Part shown: piece by piece, positions 53,001 through 60,506 of the stretch | How positions within the stretch are numbered: the stretch's first letter is position 1 | Layout of the letters: each line of letters opens with the position of its first letter | From: Ancrocorticia sp052089425 | GTDB taxonomy: Bacteria; Actinomycetota; Actinomycetes; Actinomycetales; Actinomycetaceae | DNA: 64,000 nt | Assembly (NCBI RefSeq): GCF_052089425.1 | Contig: NZ_JBQCZW010000008.1 | Coordinates: 12,023 to 76,022 of the forward strand | Direction of reading: 5' to 3' | Translations under genes and position numbers: made by a program | The notes under the pieces: model-generated | What the model was told of the DNA's origin: nothing | What the model saw: the letters and a program-made list of their open reading frames with translations, nothing else | Database searches by the model: none

Positions 53001-53603
53001 ATGCTGGGCCTGTACGTGTCCGATCACCCGCTTTCCGGGATGGAGCACGTGTTGGAACGTGCAGCGGACACGACGATTGTGCGCCTGATGAACGAGGAAG
53101 AGCCCGTTGACGGTTCAACGGTGACTCTCGCGGGTCTCATCACCTCGGTTCAGCCCCGCGTGTCCAAGAAGAACGGCAAGCTGTGGGCCACGGTGACACT
53201 CGAGGATCTCTCGGGCAGCACAGATATCAACTTCTTCCCTCAGACCTATCCAACAGTTTCCACCATGCTGGTTCAGGACACGGTAGCGATCGTGACGTGC
53301 CGCCTTCAGGTTCGTGACGGCTCTATCCAGCTCTCGGCTCAGAGCATGCAGCTGCCGTCTAACGATCTGCTGCCGGATTCTCCGCTGGATCTTCGCCTGC
53401 CAGAGCGCATGTGCACGCAGCAGCTCATGTCCTCACTGGCCGATGTTCTGCATTCCTACCCAGGGCAGGCCCCGGTTCGCCTCCACATTGAGCGCCCCGG
53501 CTTGACCTCAGTAGTGCAGGTGGATCAGCAGTTCTACGTCAGCCCCACATCCGGCATGATCTCGGATCTCAAGGTTCTGTTGGGGCGGCACTGCCTCGTT
53601 TAA
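50073..53603 (+). CDS. dnaE: DNA polymerase III alpha subunit DnaE
   Basis: Main replicative polymerase subunit, 1176 residues. The PHP domain opens with FAHLHVHTEYSMLDGAAKI and ITDHGYCFGAYEFYKAA; the polymerase core has GRGSGAGSMVAYAL and the catalytic MPDIDVDFDERRRGEVIEYV; the fingers contain GIFQLDGAGMR and YQEQVMQIA; then the HhH and a C-terminal OB-fold (TVTLAGLITSVQPRVSKKNGKLWATVTLEDL). Most PHP metal ligands are present, so it may proofread itself as in mycobacterial DnaE1. Its TAA stop lies inside a TTAA shared with the convergent S4 gene, without a terminator. Confidence 0.97.
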   Translation: MAKDFAHLHVHTEYSMLDGAAKIKKLVAEAKAQNQKSVAITDHGYCFGAYEFYKAAKAQDIKPIVGIEAYVTPGTSRFGSDRVLWGVEGQRADDVSARGAYTHLTLLSENNTGMHNLFRMSSRASLEGQMGKWPRMDMDLLEQYHEGLIATAGCPSGEVQTRLRLGQHEKALEAAGTMQELFGRDNYFVEIMDHDNAIERRVRNDLLDLAKKINAPIVATNDSHYVGPNDGTIQDAMLCINSGSTLQDPNRFTFDGTGYHLRSSADMWDLFGDIPGACENSLAIAERCDVSFTTADEGANYMPVFPVPDGEDITSWFVKEVERGLHVRFGGQIPQDVRERADYEVGVITQMGYPGYFLVVADYIKWAKEHGIRVGPGRGSGAGSMVAYALEITELDPIKYDLLFERFLNPERVSMPDIDVDFDERRRGEVIEYVEQKYGADKVSQVVTFGTIKTKQALKDAARVQGYPFEMGERMTKALPPGVQGKDIPLSGVFDEKNDRYQEAGDFRQLVQTDQDAKRVFDLASGLEGLTRQWGVHACAILMSSVPLTDVIPVMKRPADGAVITQFEYPLCEELGILKMDFLGLSNLTVIDDALHNIEMNNKEPLEIEGVSLEDPATFGLLQRAETLGIFQLDGAGMRVLLKQMKPTEFEDISAVSALYRPGPMGMNSHTNYALRKNGLQKMDPIHPELEEPLKDILGTTYGLIVYQEQVMQIARTCAGFTMGQADTLRKAMGKKKIDVLNQQFKGFSKGMMDNGYSKECVDTLWGVLVPFAQYAFNRSHSACYGLISYWTAYLKANYPVEYMAAVLTSKKDNKDKLALYLAEAHRMGIQVLVPDVNESLANFSAAGDEIRVGLSAVRNVGTNVVSGIVKAREEKGNFTSFQDFLDKVPLPVCNKRAIECLVKAGAFDSMGYTRRALLSRVEEAVDSVVSLKKNEAVGQFDLFGGAGVDVGSGVDVVIPDLPEWDKKAKLDHERDMLGLYVSDHPLSGMEHVLERAADTTIVRLMNEEEPVDGSTVTLAGLITSVQPRVSKKNGKLWATVTLEDLSGSTDINFFPQTYPTVSTMLVQDTVAIVTCRLQVRDGSIQLSAQSMQLPSNDLLPDSPLDLRLPERMCTQQLMSSLADVLHSYPGQAPVRLHIERPGLTSVVQVDQQFYVSPTSGMISDLKVLLGRHCLV

Positions 53604-53827
53604 CCTTGCCGCGCCGAAACCTGCACGGCAACTTCGCCATCGGCAAGATTGAGTGCCACAACATCGCCATCGTCGAGATGGTGGCCACGGCGGGTCTCCA
53701 CCTGTCCGTTAACGGTGATATCGCCCATCTCGATCATTTCGCGGGCCTCGCCCCCGGTTTCGGCCAACGAGGCGAGCTTGACGAACTGCCCGAGTTTGAT
53801 GGGTAGGGCTACTTCGAACTGATTCAC
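53600..53827 (-). CDS. Small S4-domain RNA-binding protein (YbcJ-like)
   Basis: The 75-residue protein is almost only an S4 domain: VALPIKLGQFVKLASLAETGGEAREMIEMGDITVNGQVETRRGHHLDDGDVV. Such proteins bind structured RNA or ribosomes; this family's role is unknown. The GTG start overlaps the TGA of the upstream membrane protein gene (GTGA) with AGGAG in front; the longer open frame is a shadow. Convergent with dnaE, sharing TTAA. Confidence 0.85.
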   Translation of the reverse strand: MNQFEVALPIKLGQFVKLASLAETGGEAREMIEMGDITVNGQVETRRGHHLDDGDVVALNLADGEVAVQVSARQG

Positions 53828-54351
53828 TGTGACTCCTGAACGTGGCTGTGCTGGCGAACCCTCCTCGGGCGCAGCACCGTGACATATACGAGGATACTCA
53901 CAACCAGCGTGCAGATCACGGCGATACCAGCCGGGGAGCCAGCCGCCGCGGAGATCATGGCGCCCCACACGGCAAATCCAATCGTTGAGTAGATGGCGGC
54001 CCACGCCAGCCAACCGGGAGTGGCGGCAAGAATCCAGCGCGGCACGCTCACGCCCAACGCACCCGCCCCAACAATGACAACCGTTTGAAAGCCGACGGTC
54101 AGGAAGGACAGGGGGACGGCGATGAGACCGCGATCCCTGACAATCTGGGCCCCGCGCTGCGTTGAGTCAGAATGAACCCAGCTCCACACGCTAAGCCGCC
54201 ATCCCTCGCTGGGCTGGCGCGCTTTAAGCGCCATGTAGTTTCCGTATCGTCCCAGACCGTATGTTGCGGTGGATCGGAGCGAGACCACCATGAACAGAAA
54301 CAGGTAAACCCCGATAAACGGGCCGTTACTAATGAAGTCAGGAATCGACAT
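53824..54351 (-). CDS. DedA/VTT-like membrane protein
   Basis: The 175-residue protein has three or four hydrophobic segments, and the pieces RSTATYGLGRYGNYMAL, LIAVPLSFLTVGFQTVVIVGAGALGVSVPRWILAATPGWLAWAAIYSTIG resemble the VTT (DedA/SNARE-associated) fold, in which re-entrant loops carry a conserved glycine and arginine. DedA proteins are thought to flip or transport lipids; the role here is unproved. The ATG lies 6 nt after a TACACT -10-like element; the longer frame upstream is not supported. It is coupled to the S4 gene and may belong to a separate transcript from zur. Confidence 0.65.
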   Translation of the reverse strand: MSIPDFISNGPFIGVYLFLFMVVSLRSTATYGLGRYGNYMALKARQPSEGWRLSVWSWVHSDSTQRGAQIVRDRGLIAVPLSFLTVGFQTVVIVGAGALGVSVPRWILAATPGWLAWAAIYSTIGFAVWGAMISAAAGSPAGIAVICTLVVSILVYVTVLRPRRVRQHSHVQESQ

Positions 54352-54357
54352 GCCTAA

Positions 54358-54363
54358 AGTGTA
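54358..54363 (-). promoter_or_regulatory. Putative -10 of a leaderless promoter for the DedA-like gene
   Basis: On minus, TACACT is followed by exactly 6 nt and the ATG. There is no ribosome binding site, which supports the shorter start. Confidence 0.45.
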
Positions 54364-54465
54364 ACTGTTCCAGATAGTTTGCGACACGGATAACCCGTGT
54401 GAGCCAAATGTCAATATTTACCATGGCAGAGTTTGCGACAGCTGTGGGAGGGGCCGCCGCGCCCG

Positions 54466-54864
54466 TCAGGTTTCGCGAGTCTCCGCTTGGCACTGGGCAC
54501 ACAGGCCCCAGATTTCGATTGTGTGGGAGGTGACGGTAAACCCAGATTCTTCGGCTGCTTCGTGAGCCCACCGCTCTACTTGTTCGGCGGCAACCTCAAC
54601 CGTGCGCCCGCACCGCGTACAGACAATGTGGTGATGATGCGCCTGACTATCGCAGTGGCGGTAGAGAGTCTCGGAATCGGCGCGCAACACGTCCAGCTTG
54701 CCTTCGTCCGCCAGCGCCGTTAGCGTGCGGTACACCGTTGCCAGCCCAATGGTATGTCCTGAATCCGTCAACTGATCGTGCAGCTCCTGAGCACTGACGA
54801 ACTCGGGTGTGTGCTCCATCAAGGCGGTGATTGCGGCACGCTGCGCGGTGTTTCTACTAGCCAT
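54466..54864 (-). CDS. zur: Fur-family zinc-uptake regulator Zur
   Basis: Metal-dependent repressor. The 132-residue protein has a winged helix with LATVYRTLTALADEGKLDVLR, the histidine cluster HCDSQAHHHHIVCTRCGRTVEV holding both regulatory and structural metal ligands, and a second CxxC in GLCAQCQ. The operon with znuACB and two Zur-type boxes before znuA point to zinc rather than iron. AGGGAGG precedes the ATG, which overlaps the znuB stop by 8 nt. The longer frame upstream is a shadow. Confidence 0.87.
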   Translation of the reverse strand: MASRNTAQRAAITALMEHTPEFVSAQELHDQLTDSGHTIGLATVYRTLTALADEGKLDVLRADSETLYRHCDSQAHHHHIVCTRCGRTVEVAAEQVERWAHEAAEESGFTVTSHTIEIWGLCAQCQAETRET

Positions 54865-55798
54865 GGTTCCTCCCTGCCACAAGGTTCTGTTCGGACGAGC
54901 CTTCCCGTGAGCATGGCTCTGCGGCCGCTGCACTGGCTCTCTTGCGCCGGCGGAAACTACCGAGCGTCAGATTCGTGACGGCTACGATGGCGTACAGCCC
55001 GATGAGGAGCATGACGATCGTGGCGCCGGGGGATGCCGGCACGTGATAGGTGATAATCAAACCGGTAAGGCAGGCCACAACTCCGATCGTTTGGGAGATG
55101 TACATGGTTTTGGTGAATGAGGTGGACAGCAGTTGGGCAACGGCAACCGGAACAATCATGATGGCCGAAACGAGGAGAACGCCTACCACTCGCATGGAGA
55201 CCGAGACGGTTAAAGCGGCCACAACGGCAACCAGAATGTTGAGGGTGCGCACGGGCAGGCCGCACGCCTTCGCGAACTCTTCATCGTGCGATAGCGCGAA
55301 GAGAGGCCCTCGCAACCCCACGCCAATCACCAGAATCACGGCCGCCAACGCGATCGTGTAACGCACATCCGCGGCCGATACGGTGGCGATCGAACCAAAG
55401 AGGTAGCTCGTGAGGTTCGTGGTTGTCCCCCCGGCTAATCGGATGAGGAGGACGCCGCCGGCAATGCCGCCATAGAACAACATGGCCAGAGCCACGTCCC
55501 CGCCCGTCCTGCCTTGGGCGCGGACCACCTCGATCAGGATGGCGCCGATCAATGAGGCGATGATCGCGCCGGGTATGGCAAGGACGTCATTGGGGGAGAG
55601 CCCCAGCGCTCCGGCGGCCAGCCAACCCACGGCCACGCCCGTTAGGGATATGTGGCCGATGCCGTCTCCCATCAGCGCCATGCCCCGCTGAACGAGGTAC
55701 GTGCCAACAACTGGGGCAGAAATACCCACCAGAATGGCCACGATAAGCGCGCGTTGCATGAGAGGCGATGCCAGCATCGTAGAAAAGGTTTCGATCAT
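54857..55798 (-). CDS. znuB: Zinc ABC transporter permease ZnuB
   Basis: Membrane subunit of the zinc importer, ABC-3 family, 313 residues. It has about eight hydrophobic segments with the conserved MALMGDGIGHISLTGVAVG, GGDVALAMLFYGGIAGGVLL and FALSHDEEFAKACGLPVRTLNILVA pieces. The last about 40 residues are basic and polar. The ATG overlaps the znuC stop (ATGA), and its end overlaps zur, so the three are co-translated. Manganese transporters of this family are similar; zinc is inferred from context. Confidence 0.88.
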   Translation of the reverse strand: MIETFSTMLASPLMQRALIVAILVGISAPVVGTYLVQRGMALMGDGIGHISLTGVAVGWLAAGALGLSPNDVLAIPGAIIASLIGAILIEVVRAQGRTGGDVALAMLFYGGIAGGVLLIRLAGGTTTNLTSYLFGSIATVSAADVRYTIALAAVILVIGVGLRGPLFALSHDEEFAKACGLPVRTLNILVAVVAALTVSVSMRVVGVLLVSAIMIVPVAVAQLLSTSFTKTMYISQTIGVVACLTGLIITYHVPASPGATIVMLLIGLYAIVAVTNLTLGSFRRRKRASAAAAEPCSREGSSEQNLVAGRNHG

Positions 55799-56571
55799 CG
55801 TGCTGTCTCCGTTCGTAGGACGGGGGCGTGATGGGGTACGTGGTCCGTATCGGGATGGTGGTGCGCCGGATCGTCGCCTCCCGGTGCGCCCGGGGCTCCC
55901 GGCGGGCCGTCAAACACGACGTGCCCATCTTCCAGCACGATGGCATGGTCAATGAGTTCGGTTAGTTCGCCCGTCTCGTGGAGCACCGTCACGATGGTGA
56001 CGCCCTGATCGCGTAGCCCCGCCAGAGTGTGCGCCAATGCCTCGCGTGAATCGCGATCAATGCCGGCTAACGGCTCGTCCAGAACGAGCAGATCGGGGTG
56101 GCGAACCAGTGCGCGAGCTATCAACACTCGCTGGGACTGCCCGCCCGAAAACACGTGGACGTGTTCGTTTGCTCGGTCCGCCAGTCCAACCGCGCTGAGT
56201 GCCTCCAGCGCGGCGCGCTTGGCCTTCTTTCCACGATCCGCCCAGAGCGCCTTCGGGCCGAGCAAGCCGGATCTGACAACCTCAAGCGCCGTGGCTGGCA
56301 CACCGGAAGCCGCCGCCACCCGCTGGGGAACGTAGCCCAGCCGGTCCCACGGAACGCGGCTGTGATGAGTGATATTCGTTCCGAACACGCTTGCGGTGCC
56401 GCCCGAGGGAGGGATCACCCCCATGATGGTGCGGATCAGCGTGGATTTGCCCGATCCGTTGGCTCCCAGAATGGCGACGGTTTCGCCTTCGTGGATGTTC
56501 AGTGACACCCGATGAAGGATCCGGGAGCTCCCCAGAATCACGTCTAGGTCATGCGTGCTGATAACGGGCAT
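55795..56571 (-). CDS. znuC: Zinc ABC transporter ATPase ZnuC
   Basis: ATP-binding subunit of the zinc importer. The 258-residue protein has Walker A ILGANGSGKSTLIRTIMG, the Q-loop GYVPQRVAA, signature HVFSGGQSQRVLIARAL and Walker B LLVLDEPLAGID, followed by a switch histidine (VLHETGEL). The C-terminal HHHPDTDHVPHHAPV tail is rich in histidine and could sense or hold metal. ATG follows znuA by 36 bp; the stop overlaps znuB. Confidence 0.9.
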   Translation of the reverse strand: MPVISTHDLDVILGSSRILHRVSLNIHEGETVAILGANGSGKSTLIRTIMGVIPPSGGTASVFGTNITHHSRVPWDRLGYVPQRVAAASGVPATALEVVRSGLLGPKALWADRGKKAKRAALEALSAVGLADRANEHVHVFSGGQSQRVLIARALVRHPDLLVLDEPLAGIDRDSREALAHTLAGLRDQGVTIVTVLHETGELTELIDHAIVLEDGHVVFDGPPGAPGAPGGDDPAHHHPDTDHVPHHAPVLRTETAR

Positions 56572-56607
56572 CTCCGCGTGTATCTCTTTCTCTTGGTAAT
56601 TTAGGCT

Positions 56608-57531
56608 CTATTGGCAATCCAAGGCCGCGCGAAGCTCCGTGAGATTCCCGTCCATTGCGGTGATGTAATCCCCATCATCTGGCTCGGACTCCAGCGCATT
56701 GAGAACGGAGAGGTGTGCGCCAGTTTCGTTGGCAAGAGACTCGGCGGTTTTCGGGGACGCCAGCTGTTCGGCGAATACGGTGGTGGTGCCTGTTTCCTCA
56801 ATGGCCTCGGAAATGCTGGCGATATCGGAGGGGCTCGGCTCGGCTTCAGGATCAATCCCGGAAATCGATAGCTGAGCGATGTCATTCTTATCCGTGATGT
56901 AGCCGAACGCTGCATGAGTAGTCACGATAGTGTTGCGCTCGCATGTTTTCAGGCCCGCCCCGAACCGCTCATCGAGTTCTGTCAGGTCACCGGCAACGCT
57001 CTGTTGATTGGCCTCGTAGCTGTCCGAGTTAGCGGTATCCGCCGCGGCAAGCGCTGTCTCGATCTGCCCACTTGCTGACTCCATGCGCGCCGGGTCCAGC
57101 CAGAAGTGAGGATCGAGATTGTCTTCCTCGTGGCTGTGTCCGTCGTCGTCGTTATGATCGTGTTCGTCCTCTAACGGAGCCAAATCCACGGCGCCGGACA
57201 ACTCAACGATTTCTGGACCCGAGATGGACTGGACCGCATCGTCCATGGATGGCTGGAATCCCTGAACGTACACCACAAGGTCCGCATCATTCATTTTCGC
57301 GATATCGGCCGGGGCAAGTTCGAAATCGTGAGGTTCAACGTTCGAAGGCGTCATAGAAATGACGTTGACGTTCTCTCCTCCCACTTGTTCCACTAACCAC
57401 GCCAGTGGGTAAAAGGACGTGGCAACCGTCAGCTGGCCATCGGAAGCGTCCGTATCATCGGACACCGCGGAGCAAGCGGAAAGGGCGAGCGTTGCACTCG
57501 CGACGGAGATGGCGGCAAGGAGTTTCTTCAT
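56608..57531 (-). CDS. znuA: Zinc-binding lipoprotein ZnuA (ABC transporter)
   Basis: Extracytoplasmic zinc receptor of the cluster A-I family. The 307-residue protein has a lipoprotein signal (KKLLAAISVASATLALSAC, cysteine near residue 20), first metal-site region SNVEPHDFELAP, an Asp/His-rich loop (EDEHDHNDDDGHSHEED), DPHFWLDPARM and VTTHAAFGYITD, and a C-terminal half typical of the family. The histidine loop is the zinc hallmark. ATG 57531 lies inside a Zur box, 7 nt after the -10, so the mRNA appears leaderless; an ATG at 57549 would lie upstream of the TSS. Confidence 0.9.
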   Translation of the reverse strand: MKKLLAAISVASATLALSACSAVSDDTDASDGQLTVATSFYPLAWLVEQVGGENVNVISMTPSNVEPHDFELAPADIAKMNDADLVVYVQGFQPSMDDAVQSISGPEIVELSGAVDLAPLEDEHDHNDDDGHSHEEDNLDPHFWLDPARMESASGQIETALAAADTANSDSYEANQQSVAGDLTELDERFGAGLKTCERNTIVTTHAAFGYITDKNDIAQLSISGIDPEAEPSPSDIASISEAIEETGTTTVFAEQLASPKTAESLANETGAHLSVLNALESEPDDGDYITAMDGNLTELRAALDCQ

Positions 57532-57568
57532 GAGAATCATTATCAACAAAGTTGAGAACGATTGTCAA
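57531..57568 (-). promoter_or_regulatory. znuA promoter with two Zur boxes
   Basis: On minus, -35 TTGACA (57568-57563) and -10 GATAAT (57544-57539) are 18 bp apart, and the ATG follows the -10 by 7 nt. Two palindromes cover them: TGAGAATCATTATCA (57531-57545) over the -10 and start codon, and TGAGAACGATTGTCA (57553-57567) over the -35, on plus-strand reading. They match the TGAnAAT-N-ATTnTCA style of Zur boxes. Clear zinc autoregulation by Zur. Confidence 0.85.
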
Positions 57569-57631
57569 TTAGAAAGGAGCGACGTGTGTTGGCCCACGTG
57601 GTCCCGCCTCGCAGCGGCGCCCGCCAATGGG

Positions 57632-57637
57632 TAGGAT
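57632..57637 (+). promoter_or_regulatory. Putative -10 element of glyS
   Basis: TAGGAT stands 72 nt before the glyS ATG, giving a normal leader with an AAGGAG ribosome binding site. No -35 is evident. Confidence 0.35.
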
Positions 57638-57709
57638 GACGGGGATCTGCATCGCCCAGATGCGGCACAACTACGCATCATCCAGATGCGTCATGAAAGG
57701 AGATCGCGC

Positions 57710-59107
57710 ATGGCCAAACCGGCACCATCGCGCCTCGATAACGTTATTGCGCTCGCAAAGCGCCGCGGTTTTGTTTTCCCCTGTGGTGAGATCTACGGCG
57801 GAACACGGAGCGCGTGGGATTACGGCCCGCTCGGCGTGGAACTCAAGGAGAACATCAAGCGTCAATGGTGGAGAAACATGGTGACTTCACGCGACGATGT
57901 GGTGGGCCTTGATTCCTCCATTATCCTCCCCAAGGATGTGTGGATCGCCTCCGGCCACGTGGGTGTATTCAACGATCCGCTCACCGAATGCCTCTCCTGC
58001 CACAAGCGATTCCGCTTCGATCAGATGCAGGAAGAATACGCGGAGCGCAAAGGTATTGAGGACCCGGATTCAGTGGAGCTGGCCGTGCTGCCATGCCCGA
58101 ACTGTGGAACGCGCGGCCAGTGGACCGAGCCCCGCGATTTCAACATGATGCTCAAGACTTATCTGGGCCCCGTCGAGGACGAATCGGGTATGCACTACCT
58201 GCGCCCCGAAACCGCTCAGGGCATCTTCGTGAACTTCCAGAACGTCATGACCTCCGCGCGCAAGAAGCCGCCGTTCGGCATCGGCCAGATCGGCAAGTCC
58301 TTCCGCAACGAGATCACCCCGGGCAATTTCATCTTCCGCACCCGTGAGTTCGAGCAGATGGAGATGGAGTTCTTCGTTGAGCCAGGAACCGACGAGGACT
58401 GGCACCAGTACTGGATCGATTACCGCCGCGACTGGTACGTGGGGCTGGGCATCGATCCGGAGCATCTGCGGATGTATGAACATCCCCAGGAGAAGCTCTC
58501 GCATTACTCCAAGCGCACCGTGGATATCGAGTACAAGTTCGGCTTCTCCGGATCCGATTGGGGCGAACTCGAGGGAATCGCCAACCGCACCGATTTCGAT
58601 CTGAGCACGCACTCCAAGCACTCCGGCAAGGACCTGTCCTACTTCGATCAGGCGACGGGCAAGCGTTGGACTCCCTACGTTGTGGAGCCCGCAGCCGGCT
58701 TGACCCGTTCCCTCATGGCCTTCCTTGTTGAGGCCTACGTTGAGGATGAGGCTCCCAACACGAAGGGCGGGGTGGATAAGCGTGTTGTTCTCAAGCTGGA
58801 TCCTAGGCTCGCGCCCGTGAAGGCTGCGGTTTTGCCGTTGTCCCGTTCGGAGAAGCTATCGCCCGTGGCACGTGAGTTGGCGAGCACGCTTCGTCAGTTC
58901 TGGAACGTTGAGTTTGACGATGCCGGGGCCGTTGGGCGCCGGTATCGCCGCCACGATGAGATCGGGACCCCGTTCTGTATCACGGTGGATTTCGATTCGC
59001 TCGACGACGACGCCGTGACCATTCGCGATCGCGACACCATGGAGCAGGTGCGTATCCCGATCGCCGACGTGCAGGGATATCTCGCGCAGCGGCTGGTGGG
59101 CTGCTGA
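57710..59107 (+). CDS. glyS: Glycyl-tRNA synthetase (single-chain, class II)
   Basis: Charges tRNA-Gly with glycine. The 465-residue protein has the eukaryote-like single-chain architecture: the N-terminal RRGFVFPCGEIYGGTRSAWDYGPLGVELKENI, zinc-like ECLSCHKRFRFDQ and CPNCGTRGQWTEPRDFNMM, motif 2 around SFRNEITPGNFIFRTREFEQMEMEFF, and motif 3 near EPAAGLTRSLMAFL, plus an anticodon-binding domain (APVKAAVLPLSRSEKLSPVARELAST). ATG 57710 is chosen because AAGGAG lies 7 nt upstream; ATG 57686 is eight residues longer. A structured leader separates it from dusB. Confidence 0.96.
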   Translation: MAKPAPSRLDNVIALAKRRGFVFPCGEIYGGTRSAWDYGPLGVELKENIKRQWWRNMVTSRDDVVGLDSSIILPKDVWIASGHVGVFNDPLTECLSCHKRFRFDQMQEEYAERKGIEDPDSVELAVLPCPNCGTRGQWTEPRDFNMMLKTYLGPVEDESGMHYLRPETAQGIFVNFQNVMTSARKKPPFGIGQIGKSFRNEITPGNFIFRTREFEQMEMEFFVEPGTDEDWHQYWIDYRRDWYVGLGIDPEHLRMYEHPQEKLSHYSKRTVDIEYKFGFSGSDWGELEGIANRTDFDLSTHSKHSGKDLSYFDQATGKRWTPYVVEPAAGLTRSLMAFLVEAYVEDEAPNTKGGVDKRVVLKLDPRLAPVKAAVLPLSRSEKLSPVARELASTLRQFWNVEFDDAGAVGRRYRRHDEIGTPFCITVDFDSLDDDAVTIRDRDTMEQVRIPIADVQGYLAQRLVGC

Positions 59108-59129
59108 GGAGGCTTTTAGTAGGTTGCGC

Positions 59130-59193
59130 GTTGACCCTTTGCGGCGCCTGTTGACATGTTGCAGCATGTCTCGAGGAGCCGTAAGGGGTCAAC
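59130..59193 (+). promoter_or_regulatory. 64-nt double-stem RNA element between glyS and dusB
   Basis: GTTGACCCTTTGCGGC (59130-59145) pairs with GCCGTAAGGGGTCAAC (59178-59193): 16 bp with two G-U pairs. Inside, GACATG (59153-59158) pairs with CATGTC (59165-59170) around a 6-nt loop. GTTGAC is repeated at 59150-59155, so it could compete with the outer stem for GTCAAC. No T-run follows, so a plain terminator is unlikely. It may be a regulatory leader for dusB or an mRNA end-protecting structure. Confidence 0.65.
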
Positions 59194-59235
59194 AGCCACA
59201 CATTTAGCATCGTCTGCATGGTCAGGAGGTAACGG

Positions 59236-60480
59236 ATGGAATCGTCCCCGGTTCAGCTGGGTGCGCTCACGCTGGATACTCCCGTGATGCTCGCGCCAAT
59301 GGCGGGCGTGACGAATCCGCCGTTCCGGCAGCTGTGCCGTGAGGCGGGGGAAGCGGGCCTGAAGGCAGCTGGATACGCGTGGGGTGACCGGGCGGACCTG
59401 CTCGGTGGCTCGGATCGGACGGGGCCGCACGCGCCCGCCGGTCTATGGGTGTGTGAAATGGTGACTACCCGCGCCCTCGTTGAACGCAACGCGGAAACGA
59501 TGAACATGATCAAGCCGGATCCGGGCGATCCTGTGCGGTCGATTCAGCTTTATGGAGTTGAGCCGAAAACAACGGCGGAGGCCGTGAGGATTCTTGTAGG
59601 GGAGAACCGCGCCGATCACATTGACTTGAACTTCGGTTGTCCGGCCCCCAAGGTGACGCGCAAGGGCGGGGGATCCGCTCTTCCATGGAAACTGGACCTA
59701 TTTGAGGAGCTGACGCGCGCCGCGGTGCGAGCCTCTGAGGAGGCCAGCAAGGATCGGGGTTTCACCGTGCCGATCACCGCGAAGGTTCGGATCGGTGTAG
59801 ATGACCAGCACACCACGTTTGTTGATGCGGCTCGGATCGCTGAAGATGCGGGAATCGTTGGCCTGACCTTGCATGCGCGAACCACGGCGCAGCACTATTC
59901 GGGGCACGCTCACTGGGAGCGGATTGGCGAACTTGTGCAGGCAACCGATCTTCCCGTGCTCGGCAACGGCGATGTATTCGAAGTGAGCGATGTTCAACGG
60001 ATTATGGAGCAGACAGGGTGCGCCGGCGTTGCTGTGGGCCGCGGGTGTCAGGGACGGCCTTGGCTGTTCCACGATATGGCGGCGTTTTATCACGGCAGCA
60101 ATGAGCGCGCGAGGCCGTGGCTGAGCGAAGTGGCGGACGTGATCGTTCGCCACGCCGAACTCTCGATCGAACACTTCAACGGTGATGAACACCGTGCCCT
60201 GCGTGAGCTGCGCAAACACATGGCGTGGTATCTCAGGGGTTTTGCCGTAGGCGGCGAGGCCCGCAACGCGTTGGCCCTAGTGTCCACTTTGGCGGAGTTG
60301 AAGGAACGTCTCGGAGGGCTCGAGGATCAGCCCTACCCGGACGCGGCGGAAGGCGCACGGGGCCGCGCTGGTAACCCGAAACAGCCACACCTGCCAGAGG
60401 GCTGGCTCGATTCCCGCGAGTTGAACGAGGCCCAGCGCGCGAAAATCGCGCTTGCCGAGGTGAACGTTTCTGGCGGTTAA
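59236..60480 (+). CDS. dusB: tRNA-dihydrouridine synthase (DusB-like)
   Basis: FMN-dependent reduction of uridines in the tRNA D-loop. The 414-residue protein begins with LAPMAGVTNPPFRQLCREAG, has an insertion, then CEMVTTRALVERN, DHIDLNFGCPAPKVTRKGGGSALPW with the catalytic Cys, VPITAKVRIGVDD, LTLHARTTAQHYSGHAHW and NGDVFEVSDVQRIMEQTG. An insert near residues 35-75 and a C-terminal extension make it longer than E. coli DusB. AGGAGG precedes the ATG; a double-stem RNA element lies upstream. Actinobacterial Dus enzymes are hard to assign to A, B or C by motif alone. Confidence 0.9.
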   Translation: MESSPVQLGALTLDTPVMLAPMAGVTNPPFRQLCREAGEAGLKAAGYAWGDRADLLGGSDRTGPHAPAGLWVCEMVTTRALVERNAETMNMIKPDPGDPVRSIQLYGVEPKTTAEAVRILVGENRADHIDLNFGCPAPKVTRKGGGSALPWKLDLFEELTRAAVRASEEASKDRGFTVPITAKVRIGVDDQHTTFVDAARIAEDAGIVGLTLHARTTAQHYSGHAHWERIGELVQATDLPVLGNGDVFEVSDVQRIMEQTGCAGVAVGRGCQGRPWLFHDMAAFYHGSNERARPWLSEVADVIVRHAELSIEHFNGDEHRALRELRKHMAWYLRGFAVGGEARNALALVSTLAELKERLGGLEDQPYPDAAEGARGRAGNPKQPHLPEGWLDSRELNEAQRAKIALAEVNVSGG

Positions 60481-60494
60481 ACGCGAAAAACGGG

Positions 60495-60500
60495 TAGGCT
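60495..60500 (+). promoter_or_regulatory. Putative -10 of a leaderless dgt promoter
   Basis: TAGGCT is followed by exactly 6 nt and the GTG at 60507. No ribosome binding site is visible. Confidence 0.5.
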
Positions 60501-60506
60501 CGCACT

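Noticed and set aside
59130..59193. Nested stem before dusB as an intrinsic terminator of glyS
   Set aside because: No T-run follows and the stem is far longer than usual; kept as a regulatory element instead.
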